In this document: piece by piece, positions 44,406 through 52,390 of the stretch
How positions within the stretch are numbered: the stretch's first letter is position 1
Layout: every line of letters starts with the position of its first letter
Source of the DNA: Opitutaceae bacterium
GTDB taxonomy: Bacteria; Verrucomicrobiota; Verrucomicrobiia; Opitutales; Opitutaceae
Length of the DNA: 64,000 nucleotides
NCBI GenBank assembly: GCA_028284235.1
Contig: JANQSC010000023.1
Coordinates: 1 to 64,000 of the forward strand
Direction: 5' to 3'
The notes under the pieces: model-generated
What the model saw: only the letters and a program-made list of their open reading frames with translations
The model's database searches: none
What the model was told of the DNA's origin: nothing
Translations under genes and position numbers: made by a program

Positions 44406-45842
44406 ATGAAATTTCGACCTTCTTCCTCCCATTCGTCGCGTCGCGGCTTTATCAAGAAAGCGGCTTCGGCTGGCTTCGGTTTTACTTTGTTGCCCGCCTA
44501 TTTGACTAGCGCCCGAGCGGCGGACAATCCGCGACTGCCGCCGAGCCGTCGTGTCAATTTGGGCTGCGTGGGAGTCGGGGGTCGAGCGACGGGTGTCATC
44601 CCGAGCCTTTGTCGCAAAGGAATGGCGACCCCGGTTGCGTTTGTGGATGTGGATTTCGTTGCCGCCCGGAATGTCGGAAAAACTCTCGAGGCGTTTCCGG
44701 ACGTGAAGCGGTTCGCCGACTTTCGCGTGATGCTGGACGAAATGGGGGAGGACATCGACGCGGTGAGCGTGGTGACTCCGGACCACACGCATTTCACGGT
44801 GGCGATTCATGCCATGTCGCTCGGCAAGCACGTCTATGTGGAGAAGCCGTTGACGCACACGTTCGAGGAGGCGGAGATGCTGATGCGGGCGGAGAGGCGT
44901 TTTGGCGTGGTTACGCAGATGGGGAACCAGGGGCACACGTCGGCGGGGTCCGAGCAATTCGAGCAGATGCTCGCCGCGGGTGTTTTGGAAGACATCGTCA
45001 AAATCGAGGCGTGGAAATCGCCAGGTCTATGGTTCATGGACGCCGACCAGCGCATCCAAGGCTGGCCTAAAGCCGAGCCGATGCCGCCCTCGCTCGACAG
45101 CTGGGACCTCTGGTGCGGGCCACAGGCGGTAAAGCCGTTTAGCTCGATGTACTGCCCATTCAACTGGCGCGGGTTCCATCTTTACGGAGGCGGGATGTTT
45201 GGCGACTGGGGCGCTCATATTATCGATTATCCGCATCACTATCTCAAACTGGGATTGCCCACGAAGATTCGGCCGATCGCGTTGGCGGATCACAATCAGG
45301 TGAGCTTCCCGTTGAGTTCCGACATTCATTTCGAGTTCCCCGAGCGCGGGAAAACGCTCCCCGCGGTCGAATTGCGCTGGAAAGCGGGGGGGAACAACAT
45401 TCCGAGAATCGATCCCAAGTACGGGGATCCGGGCAAGGGAGGCGACATCGCGATTCCGAATCCGGGCAAGACGGGCACCTTGCTCCATCGAAAGCAAGGA
45501 GACTACCTGGTGCAGCGGGCCCATCACGGCCAGTCGTCCCGGCTCTATCCGCGCGCGAAGATGTACGACTTCAAGGACGCGATGAAAGCGCGGGCGCCGG
45601 AGCGCGACCATCTTGAAAGCTTTGTCCAAGCGTGTATGGGAAATGGCGATACGAACTCCCCGTTCAGCGTTGGCGGCGAGTTGACTCAAGTCCTATGTCT
45701 GGGAACGATCGCCGAGTTCTTGAACGTCGACCTGACCTTCGACCCTGAGAAGAAACGGTTCATTGGAAACGACGAGGCAAATGCCCTGCTTGCGGGACCG
45801 GCTCCTCGCTCGGAGTGGGCTCACTACTACAAAATCGTCTAA
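44406..45842 (+). CDS. Gfo/Idh/MocA-family oxidoreductase with Tat signal
   Basis: 478 aa. Twin-arginine signal SRRGFIKKAASAGFGFTLLP, then the Rossmann dinucleotide fold VNLGCVGVGGRATGVIPSL and the family hallmark HVYVEKPLTHTFEEAEML (EKP motif). The C-terminal domain has FNWRGFHLYGGGMFGDWGAHIIDYPHHYL, the region that carries the conserved catalytic His in relatives. It probably oxidises or rearranges a sugar in the periplasm with tightly bound NAD(P), as proposed for exported members. First of a three-gene unit: a sulfatase begins 15 bases later and an SDR overlaps that one. The set reads as removal of sulfate and oxidation of the sugar. Confidence 0.92.
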   Translation: MKFRPSSSHSSRRGFIKKAASAGFGFTLLPAYLTSARAADNPRLPPSRRVNLGCVGVGGRATGVIPSLCRKGMATPVAFVDVDFVAARNVGKTLEAFPDVKRFADFRVMLDEMGEDIDAVSVVTPDHTHFTVAIHAMSLGKHVYVEKPLTHTFEEAEMLMRAERRFGVVTQMGNQGHTSAGSEQFEQMLAAGVLEDIVKIEAWKSPGLWFMDADQRIQGWPKAEPMPPSLDSWDLWCGPQAVKPFSSMYCPFNWRGFHLYGGGMFGDWGAHIIDYPHHYLKLGLPTKIRPIALADHNQVSFPLSSDIHFEFPERGKTLPAVELRWKAGGNNIPRIDPKYGDPGKGGDIAIPNPGKTGTLLHRKQGDYLVQRAHHGQSSRLYPRAKMYDFKDAMKARAPERDHLESFVQACMGNGDTNSPFSVGGELTQVLCLGTIAEFLNVDLTFDPEKKRFIGNDEANALLAGPAPRSEWAHYYKIV

Positions 45843-45857
45843 CCCTGCGGCCGAATC

Positions 45858-47393
45858 ATGTACAAGACTATCAGTTCACTGGGGCTCCTGGCGACGTTCA
45901 CGCTTTTATCCGCTAGCGGCGATACCGGCCGCCCCAACTTTATTTGCATTTTGGTCGACGATCTAGGCTACGCGGACGTGGGCTTCCAGGAAGTCGTTAC
46001 GGACGACGTGGATACGCCGCACATCGATCGGCTCGCGAAATCGGGAATTGTATTCAAAGAAGCGTACGCGTCCTCGCCGATTTGCAGCACGTCGCGGCTC
46101 GGGTTTTCGACTGGCCGTTATCAGACGCGCTGGGGCGGCTACTGGTACGGCCAAGGCGGGCTTCCCTACGGCGAACAGACGATCGCGGAGATGCTGCGGG
46201 AAGCGGGCTACCGTACGATGAAAGTGGGCAAGACGCATCTGAACGGGGGCGACAAGCCGTTCCCGTTGGATCACGGGTTCGACGAGTACCTCGGCTTCGA
46301 GCACCATTCATGGGATTTCTTTCTGCTCAGCGAGAAAGACAAGGCGGCGTACGAGCAGCGCTCGCCGGGTAGCACCGGGAAAGGGAAGTTCTTTTGGATG
46401 GGACCGCTCACGCGCAATCGTGAGAAAGTGTCGTATGAGAACACGACAACGACGGAAATCTTCGCGGACGAATCGGTCGCCTTTATCGAGCGCAACGCGA
46501 AAAATCCCTTCTACCTCCAGCTCGAGCTCAACGCGGTGCATACGCTCTTAACCGCGGTTCCGGAGGAGTACGCGAAAGCGGAGGGAATTCCGGAGTACAC
46601 ATTCAATCGCGATCCCAAGGCGGAAACGTGGGACTACCCGTTCTGGGACCCGTTGCGGCAGGACTACAAGGAGTGGTACAGCGACGTGGCTCACTTAAAG
46701 CGCGTCGATGCGTATGGGCGAAAGAAATACTTGGCTCATTTGAAGATGGTCGACGAGACCATCGCTCGTATCACACAAGCCTTGGAGTTGCGAGGGCTCT
46801 TGGAGAACACCTTTATTTTCTTTTCCTCGGACAATGGCGGCTCGCATCAATCCTACGCGAACAACGGCCCGCTCAATGTATTCAAATACTCGATCGCCGA
46901 TGGCGGGATTAAGGTGCCAATGTTTGTCGCTTGGCCGGAGGGGATTCCGGGTGGCATTCGATCGGACGTAGTGGTGACGCACCGGGACATTTTCGCGACG
47001 ATCGCCGAGATTACGGGGGCGAAACCGAAAAGCTCGCTCGACGCTGTGAGCCTGATGCCGATCGCGCGCGGAGCTGACGAGCAGTTGCACGAAACTCTGG
47101 TGTGGGATACGGGAAAAGACTCCTGGGCGATTCGAGTGGGGGATTGGAAGTTGGCTCGGTTGCCCGATTACGATTACGAAACTTACGAGTTGGATGCGAA
47201 GGGTTTGGTGAAAGACGATCTGAAACAACTTGCCTTAAGAAAGGGAATGGCCCTCTACAATCTCAAGGAAGACGTGGGCGAAACGAACAACGTGATCGAA
47301 CAACATCCGGAGAAAGTGGCGGCCATGAGACGTATTTACAACGAATGGCGGGCGGAGATGGCCGAGCCCGTTCGAGCTAAGCGTATTCGATGA
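45858..47393 (+). CDS. Type I sulfatase with unusual CSTSR maturation motif, exported
   Basis: 511 aa; short signal (YKTISSLGLLATFTLLSASG), FICILVDDLGYADVGFQEV with the metal Asp pair, then ICSTSRLGFSTGRYQTRWG. The putative formylglycine site is C76-S-T-S-R80: Thr occupies the third position, where Pro or Ala is standard. Other sulfatase blocks are intact: MKVGKTHLNGGDKPFPLDHGFDEYLGF (with Thr-His in place of the more common Trp-His) and FFSSDNGGSHQSYANNGPL. It may still be matured, or may belong to a sulfatase subgroup with relaxed requirements. Middle gene of the Gfo/Idh/MocA-sulfatase-SDR unit; its stop overlaps the SDR ATG by four bases. Confidence 0.9.
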   Translation: MYKTISSLGLLATFTLLSASGDTGRPNFICILVDDLGYADVGFQEVVTDDVDTPHIDRLAKSGIVFKEAYASSPICSTSRLGFSTGRYQTRWGGYWYGQGGLPYGEQTIAEMLREAGYRTMKVGKTHLNGGDKPFPLDHGFDEYLGFEHHSWDFFLLSEKDKAAYEQRSPGSTGKGKFFWMGPLTRNREKVSYENTTTTEIFADESVAFIERNAKNPFYLQLELNAVHTLLTAVPEEYAKAEGIPEYTFNRDPKAETWDYPFWDPLRQDYKEWYSDVAHLKRVDAYGRKKYLAHLKMVDETIARITQALELRGLLENTFIFFSSDNGGSHQSYANNGPLNVFKYSIADGGIKVPMFVAWPEGIPGGIRSDVVVTHRDIFATIAEITGAKPKSSLDAVSLMPIARGADEQLHETLVWDTGKDSWAIRVGDWKLARLPDYDYETYELDAKGLVKDDLKQLALRKGMALYNLKEDVGETNNVIEQHPEKVAAMRRIYNEWRAEMAEPVRAKRIR

Positions 47394-48163
47394 GCTCGGT
47401 TGGGAATCTGTTTTCGCTCGAGGGGAAAACCGCGCTCGTCACCGGAAGCTATCGTGGCCTCGGGCTCTCCATGGCGACCGGTCTTGCGGAGGCGGGGGCG
47501 CGGGTAGCGATCAATGGCCGCTCAGAAGAAGGCGTGGCGACGGCGGTGGAGGCGTTGGCGAATGCCGGCTTTGCCGCGAGCGGCTATGCGTTCGACATAA
47601 CCGATGCCCAGGCAGTCAATGAATCCGTGGATCGGATACAAAGTGAGTTGGGGTCGATCGACATTCTCGTGAACAATGCGGGTATCCAGCGCCGAAACGA
47701 ACTGCTAGAAATGCCGCTGGAGGATTTCAAAGAGGTGCTGGACGTGAATCTCACCTCCGCGTTTATCGTGTCCAAAGCGGTGGCGCCAGGCATGATTTCC
47801 AATCGAGGCGGAAAGATCATCAATATTTGCTCGCTCATGAGCCATTTGGCGCGCCCCAGCATCGCGAACTACTCGGCGTCGAAAGGCGGTTTGCTGATGC
47901 TCACGAAATCGATGGCCGGCGAGTGGGCGAATGCAAACATCCAAGTTAACGGAATCGGACCGGGCTATTTCGAGACAGATTTGACGCGCCCGCTAAAGGA
48001 CGACCCGAATTTCAACGCGTGGATCTGCGGTCGGACGCCCGCGGGCCGCTGGGGCAATCCCGACGAGTTGAAAGGCGCGGTGGTTTTCCTCGCGTCGGAG
48101 GCTTCGTCCTACGTCAACGGTCAACTCCTGATGGTTGATGGCGGTCTCACCGCTGTGGTGTAA
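47390..48163 (+). CDS. Short-chain dehydrogenase/reductase, gluconate 5-dehydrogenase-like
   Basis: 257 aa classical SDR. Cofactor motif TGSYRGLGLSMA near residues 18-29, the NNAG block (ILVNNAGIQRR), catalytic Ser in INICSLMSH, and YSASK as the Tyr-x3-Lys pair. The C-terminal GQLLMVDGGLTAVV is typical of gluconate 5-dehydrogenase and 2-deoxygluconate 3-dehydrogenase relatives. No signal, so cytoplasmic. Translationally coupled to the sulfatase through ATGA. It probably interconverts a keto sugar acid and its alcohol during use of the desulfated sugar. Convergent with the arylsulfotransferase-like gene 19 bases away. Confidence 0.9.
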   Translation: MSSVGNLFSLEGKTALVTGSYRGLGLSMATGLAEAGARVAINGRSEEGVATAVEALANAGFAASGYAFDITDAQAVNESVDRIQSELGSIDILVNNAGIQRRNELLEMPLEDFKEVLDVNLTSAFIVSKAVAPGMISNRGGKIINICSLMSHLARPSIANYSASKGGLLMLTKSMAGEWANANIQVNGIGPGYFETDLTRPLKDDPNFNAWICGRTPAGRWGNPDELKGAVVFLASEASSYVNGQLLMVDGGLTAVV

Positions 48164-48182
48164 GCGCTTTCTGGTGACGCGT

Positions 48183-49868
48183 CTATTCGCTGTAGCCGAG
48201 AGGCGGCCATTGAGGCAAGCGTAGCCCTCCGTAGAGGGCCCAGCCGATCTCGGTTTCCTCAGTCAAGGGAAGCAGAGTGAGGCTCCATACCAGACGCGCG
48301 GGCTGGGTCTTGGAGTATTCGCGAATCTGTGTCCAAGTGGGATGGGCGAGGCGGTTGTTCCAAGTGAGCGACTCGACTCCCTCGGGGCGAAAGAGCATGC
48401 CGTATCCAACCAGAACGTTCTTGTTGGGGAGGGGCTGCACGCTGCCCATCGCCCAGCTTCGCAGCGGGATTTCTCCGGGGAAGCGCGACTCCCAAACTTT
48501 GGTCATCGAACGGGTTTCCGGGTCGAAGGCGTACTCCTCGGCGCGGCTGCGAATCGCGGCGGGAGGAAGGGCGGGGTCGAAGGGTCGGGCTCCGAAGTTG
48601 TCGTTGTTGAAAATGAGAAGCGTACCGTCCTCAGTGATCCACGGGGCATGGGGCATCCAGAACCAGTCGCCGTCCCCTTTGAGGGAAAACGTCTTCCGCG
48701 AAAGATCGCCTTCTATATCCTGAGGGTCGGTGATGACCATCCATTCGATTTCCTGCGAGGCGACGTCCACTTTAGCGATCCCGGAGATGAGGCGAAAGTT
48801 CACCAGAAAGGAATCGCCGTCGTCTACGATCCTCACGGCGTTGGCGTGGCTCCAGTCTACGGTATTCGGAAAACCGCGACGCGTCCAATAATTGGAGAAT
48901 GTCAGGTAGCCGATTTGATAGGGGTCCAGGTGGTCGAACGCGTTCCATCTCCAGAGAATTTCCCCTTCTCGGGTCATGCGAACCACGACGTCTCCGACCA
49001 CCTGCTGCGTTTTTCGGGGCGCGTCGACATCCGTCTCGCTTGTGAAATAGTCGGGCAGTTCGCGAATCTCGGTGCTGAGGATGAGGAAGTCGCCATTTTC
49101 GTACTCCTGGAAAGAGTGGTGAATCGTGGGCAAGTCTACGGGTATCGATCCCTCGGGGCACTCGCCATCCGTTGCGGGTCGATTTGCGGCGCACCAGCTG
49201 GCGACCGTATTCCCGAGCATATCGATTTCGATCAGCCGGTTGTCGGCGGTGATGAACACGATGTTGCCATTGGAGATGGGCCGGTAGTCGGTGATGCGCG
49301 AGTCGCCATGGTAGTACCAGATCACTTCTCCTTCCGAGTCGACTACGGCGAGCATGCCGAGATTGGCGTTGAATTCGGATTCAGCGGAAATGGAATCGGC
49401 GACTGCGATGGGAATTCGTCGGCGTGGATTGAAGAGAGTTGGGCCGGGCGAAACGGAATCGGATTCGTTGGACTCGACTACGATTCGAGGCATCAAATCG
49501 GGCCGGTCGGGAAGATCAGGCGATTGAATTTCCAGAGGCTTTGGATACGTCGTCTTTCCGCTGGAGTCGCTGATTGCAACCGTGATCGTGTAGCGCTTCC
49601 CCGCCCGCATTCCGACTACGGGAAGACCATTGGAGGGGTTTTGCTCGATGCCGTATTCGATGGCGAACCGATGTCCCTCGGTCTCGCCGACGATCGACGT
49701 GGATACCTCGGACGACGCTTGGAATTTGAGCGCGCCCGCCAGAGGCGCTGCTGGATTGGGATTGAGCTCCAGCGTGGGAGCGACGGTAAACTTTGGAGCA
49801 GCGAAGAGAGGCGATGCGATCGAGAGCAGGACGAACAGGGCCTGAGCGGCGCGTATCTGGAAATTCAT
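48183..49868 (-). CDS. Arylsulfotransferase (ASST)-like beta-propeller protein, exported
   Basis: 561 aa from the ATG at 49868, giving signal peptide RAAQALFVLLSIASPLFA; an ATG at 49922 directly after the upstream stop codon is in frame and would allow coupling but adds a hydrophilic leader. The core is a six-bladed ASST-type propeller: LAVVDSEGEVIWYYHGD, IDMLGNTVASW, IHHSFQEYENGDFLIL, NTVDWSHANAVRIVDDGDSFLVNFR, and the DWFWMPHAPWITEDGTLLIFNND block. His residues in these last three segments are candidates for the sulfate-carrying His of ASST. It may transfer sulfate between phenolic acceptors without PAPS. Third gene of an operon with a redoxin and a copper monooxygenase-like protein. Confidence 0.84.
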   Translation of the reverse strand: MNFQIRAAQALFVLLSIASPLFAAPKFTVAPTLELNPNPAAPLAGALKFQASSEVSTSIVGETEGHRFAIEYGIEQNPSNGLPVVGMRAGKRYTITVAISDSSGKTTYPKPLEIQSPDLPDRPDLMPRIVVESNESDSVSPGPTLFNPRRRIPIAVADSISAESEFNANLGMLAVVDSEGEVIWYYHGDSRITDYRPISNGNIVFITADNRLIEIDMLGNTVASWCAANRPATDGECPEGSIPVDLPTIHHSFQEYENGDFLILSTEIRELPDYFTSETDVDAPRKTQQVVGDVVVRMTREGEILWRWNAFDHLDPYQIGYLTFSNYWTRRGFPNTVDWSHANAVRIVDDGDSFLVNFRLISGIAKVDVASQEIEWMVITDPQDIEGDLSRKTFSLKGDGDWFWMPHAPWITEDGTLLIFNNDNFGARPFDPALPPAAIRSRAEEYAFDPETRSMTKVWESRFPGEIPLRSWAMGSVQPLPNKNVLVGYGMLFRPEGVESLTWNNRLAHPTWTQIREYSKTQPARLVWSLTLLPLTEETEIGWALYGGLRLPQWPPLGYSE

Positions 49869-49922
49869 GCGCCGATTGTCGGGAATCCGGTTGATCGTGT
49901 CGAGAGTTTGGCGACCACTCAT

Positions 49923-51398
49923 CTAGCGCCGGCGGAGGGCGTTCTGGGCGGCTTCACGTTCTTCCGCGCTCAGTTTGCCATCTTTGTCAGTGTCGAACCG
50001 GGTGATTAGCTGTTCACGAATTCGCGGAGCGATGGTGTTGGAAAGCCGATTTTGTCGTCCACGGGCGTTGCGGGCGTTTTTACGGGCTTCGGAAACGTGG
50101 CTTCGAATCGACTGGGCGAGCGTTCCGAACTCCGCGGGATCGGCGGCGACCATTTGCAAGGTGATGCTTCCCATTTCGTCGCCGGACTCCCGTCCCCAGC
50201 GAACGCGTTGAGGCGGGTCGTTGGGGTTGTTGGGATTGTTTACGGAGTTGTCCCAGACGACCTCGGCGTCCAGTCGTGTGCCGGCGGGGAGCGCGACGTA
50301 GTCCTTGTACTGATACTGCTCCTGCCAGGAGAAGTCCCAATCGTCGATGGTGAGGAGCTCCTTCGCTGTTCCGTCGGGCAAGGTGGCGGATAGATTCATT
50401 CGTTTTCCCAGGTAATGGGCGTGGGAGCTGATCCCGAAGGCCTTGACATCGACCGGGAGAACGAACGAGTCGGTCTTGGTATAGTTGGGGTCGCCTGCGG
50501 GGATGTTGACCCTGGCCAAGGCGCCGAAGGCGGGAGGGAGCTGTACGGCGGTGAATCGTTGCGTGGGTGGTTTTTCGGAGAAGTAGAAGCCGACGGTGGA
50601 GACTTCGGTTTCCTCTTTTCCCGAAGGGTGGAAATGGGTGGAGAGGATCAGGTCGGAGCCTTTGGGGAGCCGATAGGCGAGCCCTTCGGGCAGTTTTTTG
50701 GCGATGCCGCCCACGGCCCATCCTCCGATTGCTCCTCCTCGTTCGACGCCGTTGCCCATGGTTTTGTATCCAGGAATTGGATCGGATCGGTCTTTGGCAA
50801 GCGCCTCTCCGGTGGTGTCGTAGTAGAAAAGGGAGTGGTGGACGATGGCTCGATTGCCGGGGCGAAACTCGATGGCTTGTATCCACTTGTCCTCGTCGAG
50901 ATTGAGCGGAATAGCGAAATTGCGGTAGATGTCGGGGCCTTCGGCGTAGAGAGTGTAGCCGTCGCTCATTGAGACGACGAGATCGGGTTCTCCCAGTTGC
51001 CATCCGCTGGTGAACTGCGGCAGGTCGGGCAGTTTGGCGGGATCGCCTTCGAGGCGGCCCCCGTCGACCCAGGCGACCAGGGTTTCGATTTCCTCGGGGT
51101 CGAGACCGCGTCGCCCGTGAAACTCGAAGTCTTTGGACTGGGCGTGCCACGGCGGCATGTATCCGTCGTCGATTACAGTGAGAATGAGTTCCGCTCGCTT
51201 TTGCACGTCCCGATAGCTGAGCAAGGGGAAGGGAGCTGCTTCGTCGGGCCGGTGGCAGGACGCGCAATTCTCGAACACGATGGGGGCGACATGTTCGGTG
51301 AAGGTGATTGGCGCCGCGGCTGGGGAGTTGGAGGCGTGGAGGAAATGGCTGGCGACGAGCGTGGTCGCGGCGACGATGTATTTGAATGTTCGGGGCAT
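49923..51398 (-). CDS. Cytochrome c - PHM-like copper monooxygenase - EF-hand protein, exported
   Basis: 491 aa from the ATG at 51398, 25 bases after the redoxin stop; it gives a signal peptide (FKYIVAATTLVASHFLHA), whereas longer readings do not. Order: c-type heme CASCH near residue 45; a two-domain copper type II, ascorbate-dependent monooxygenase-like region; a C-terminal EF-hand loop DTDKDGKLSAEE. All six copper ligands of peptidylglycine hydroxylating monooxygenase have counterparts: HH in AIVHHSLFYY, His in ILSTHFHPSG, HxH in ISSHAHYLGKRM and Met in GDEMGSITLQM. It would hydroxylate a substrate in the periplasm with electrons through the heme. The substrate is unknown. Confidence 0.86.
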   Translation of the reverse strand: MPRTFKYIVAATTLVASHFLHASNSPAAAPITFTEHVAPIVFENCASCHRPDEAAPFPLLSYRDVQKRAELILTVIDDGYMPPWHAQSKDFEFHGRRGLDPEEIETLVAWVDGGRLEGDPAKLPDLPQFTSGWQLGEPDLVVSMSDGYTLYAEGPDIYRNFAIPLNLDEDKWIQAIEFRPGNRAIVHHSLFYYDTTGEALAKDRSDPIPGYKTMGNGVERGGAIGGWAVGGIAKKLPEGLAYRLPKGSDLILSTHFHPSGKEETEVSTVGFYFSEKPPTQRFTAVQLPPAFGALARVNIPAGDPNYTKTDSFVLPVDVKAFGISSHAHYLGKRMNLSATLPDGTAKELLTIDDWDFSWQEQYQYKDYVALPAGTRLDAEVVWDNSVNNPNNPNDPPQRVRWGRESGDEMGSITLQMVAADPAEFGTLAQSIRSHVSEARKNARNARGRQNRLSNTIAPRIREQLITRFDTDKDGKLSAEEREAAQNALRRR

Positions 51399-51423
51399 GG
51401 CTTGAGGGCCGTGGAAATTGTAT

Positions 51424-52035
51424 TTAAAGACTGGGTACGTAGCAGCCGACTGCTTGCGTTCGGGGGACGGGAACTGGTTTGTGGTCGGCGATGGCGTCGA
51501 GGGCGTTGCGGAGGTCTCTTTGGCTGATATTGTGTCGCCGCTGGCCGAGGGAAGGGAATCCGTTGTCGATGCGGCCGCGATAGGCGATGGTTCCGTCGGG
51601 GAGAGCAACGACTGCCTCGGGCGTGATGGTCGCTCCGGCTTGAGTGACGAGGGCGTGGGTCCGGTCGGCGATGGCCGGAATTTCCGCGAGGCTGTATTCG
51701 CTTCGGTGTTTGCGAATTGCTTCGTCGCTCACGTCGGGGTCGACGTACACCAAGGCGATGTCGAAGCCTTGTTGGGAGTACTCTTTGTGGATGCGGGCGA
51801 GTTCGGGAGCGTAGGCGTTGGAGATGGGGCAGTCCTGGGTGACGAACAGGAGGGCCACGGCTTTGGCCTTTTCGGTTTGGAATGGGGAGCGTTCGACGCC
51901 GTCGATGTATTTTATAGCGATTTCGGCATTCTGAATCGAGTCGGGCGGAGTGGATTCGCTGCCGCAGATCGGGGCGCAGCTTAGGGCCGCGACCAATAGT
52001 AGGGGCAAGAATCGAATTCTGTGGGGACGTCGCAT
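51424..52035 (-). CDS. Redoxin (AhpC/TSA-like thioredoxin fold) exported protein
   Basis: 203 aa. Signal-like N-terminus (RFLPLLLVAALSCAPICGSE), possibly a lipoprotein. Thioredoxin-fold core AVALLFVTQDCPISNAYAPELARIHKEY, with a CPIS site having one Cys rather than a CxxC pair, then FDIALVYVDPDVSDEAIRKH, a cis-Pro region TITPEAVVALPDGTIAYRGRIDN, and a C-terminal GCYVPSL containing a second Cys. This two-Cys layout and the GRIDN strand are typical of the redoxin proteins that precede cytochrome c/copper monooxygenase genes in Planctomycetota. First gene of the operon leading to the monooxygenase and ASST-like proteins. It may maintain copper or thiol state of the next protein. Confidence 0.83.
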   Translation of the reverse strand: MRRPHRIRFLPLLLVAALSCAPICGSESTPPDSIQNAEIAIKYIDGVERSPFQTEKAKAVALLFVTQDCPISNAYAPELARIHKEYSQQGFDIALVYVDPDVSDEAIRKHRSEYSLAEIPAIADRTHALVTQAGATITPEAVVALPDGTIAYRGRIDNGFPSLGQRRHNISQRDLRNALDAIADHKPVPVPRTQAVGCYVPSL

Positions 52036-52142
52036 TTAGAATGGGGCGAGAGGAAATTGCGACGAAACGGCTCGAATTGCGAGCAAAACGATGGGCTGGC
52101 GGGTCGGTGGAGGTGGTTAAAGAGTGTCGAGGAACTCGAAAT

Positions 52143-52223
52143 CGTAGGGCTGGCGCTTGCGCCAAGCCGCGAATGCCACTCAAAATCTAACCTACGCGGC
52201 GCTTCGCAAGCGAAGGCCCTACG
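52143..52223. repeat. Family B palindromic repeat
   Basis: CGTAGGGCTGGCGCTTGCGC at the left and, inverted, GCGCTTCGCAAGCGAAGGCC then CTACG at the right, with more mismatches than the copies at 23789 and 36054. First of two repeat elements in the 354-base gap 52036-52389, which holds no gene I can support. Confidence 0.75.
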
Positions 52224-52264
52224 AAAGAGCGGTTTTCCAGCCAATCCATCAGATGGTCTCCCTT

Positions 52265-52390
52265 AGAGACCGTCTAATAAATCTGAAGATGAGCCGATTG
52301 CGTCCAACTCGTCCAGTTGTTATTGCTCGTTGTAGGGGCGTCGCTCGCGACGCCCCTACATTGGGATTTCCGACTTATTAGACAGTCTCT
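52265..52390. repeat. Family E inverted repeat with a central hairpin, ending at the hemN stop
   Basis: Outer arms GAGACCGTCTAATAA (52266-52280) and TTATTAGACAGTCTC (52375-52389) match at 14 of 15 positions. Centre is a near-perfect hairpin, GTAGGGGCGTCG-CTCG-CGACGCCCCTAC (52332-52359). The right arm abuts the hemN stop codon. The hairpin could terminate hemN, although no T run follows. Confidence 0.75.
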
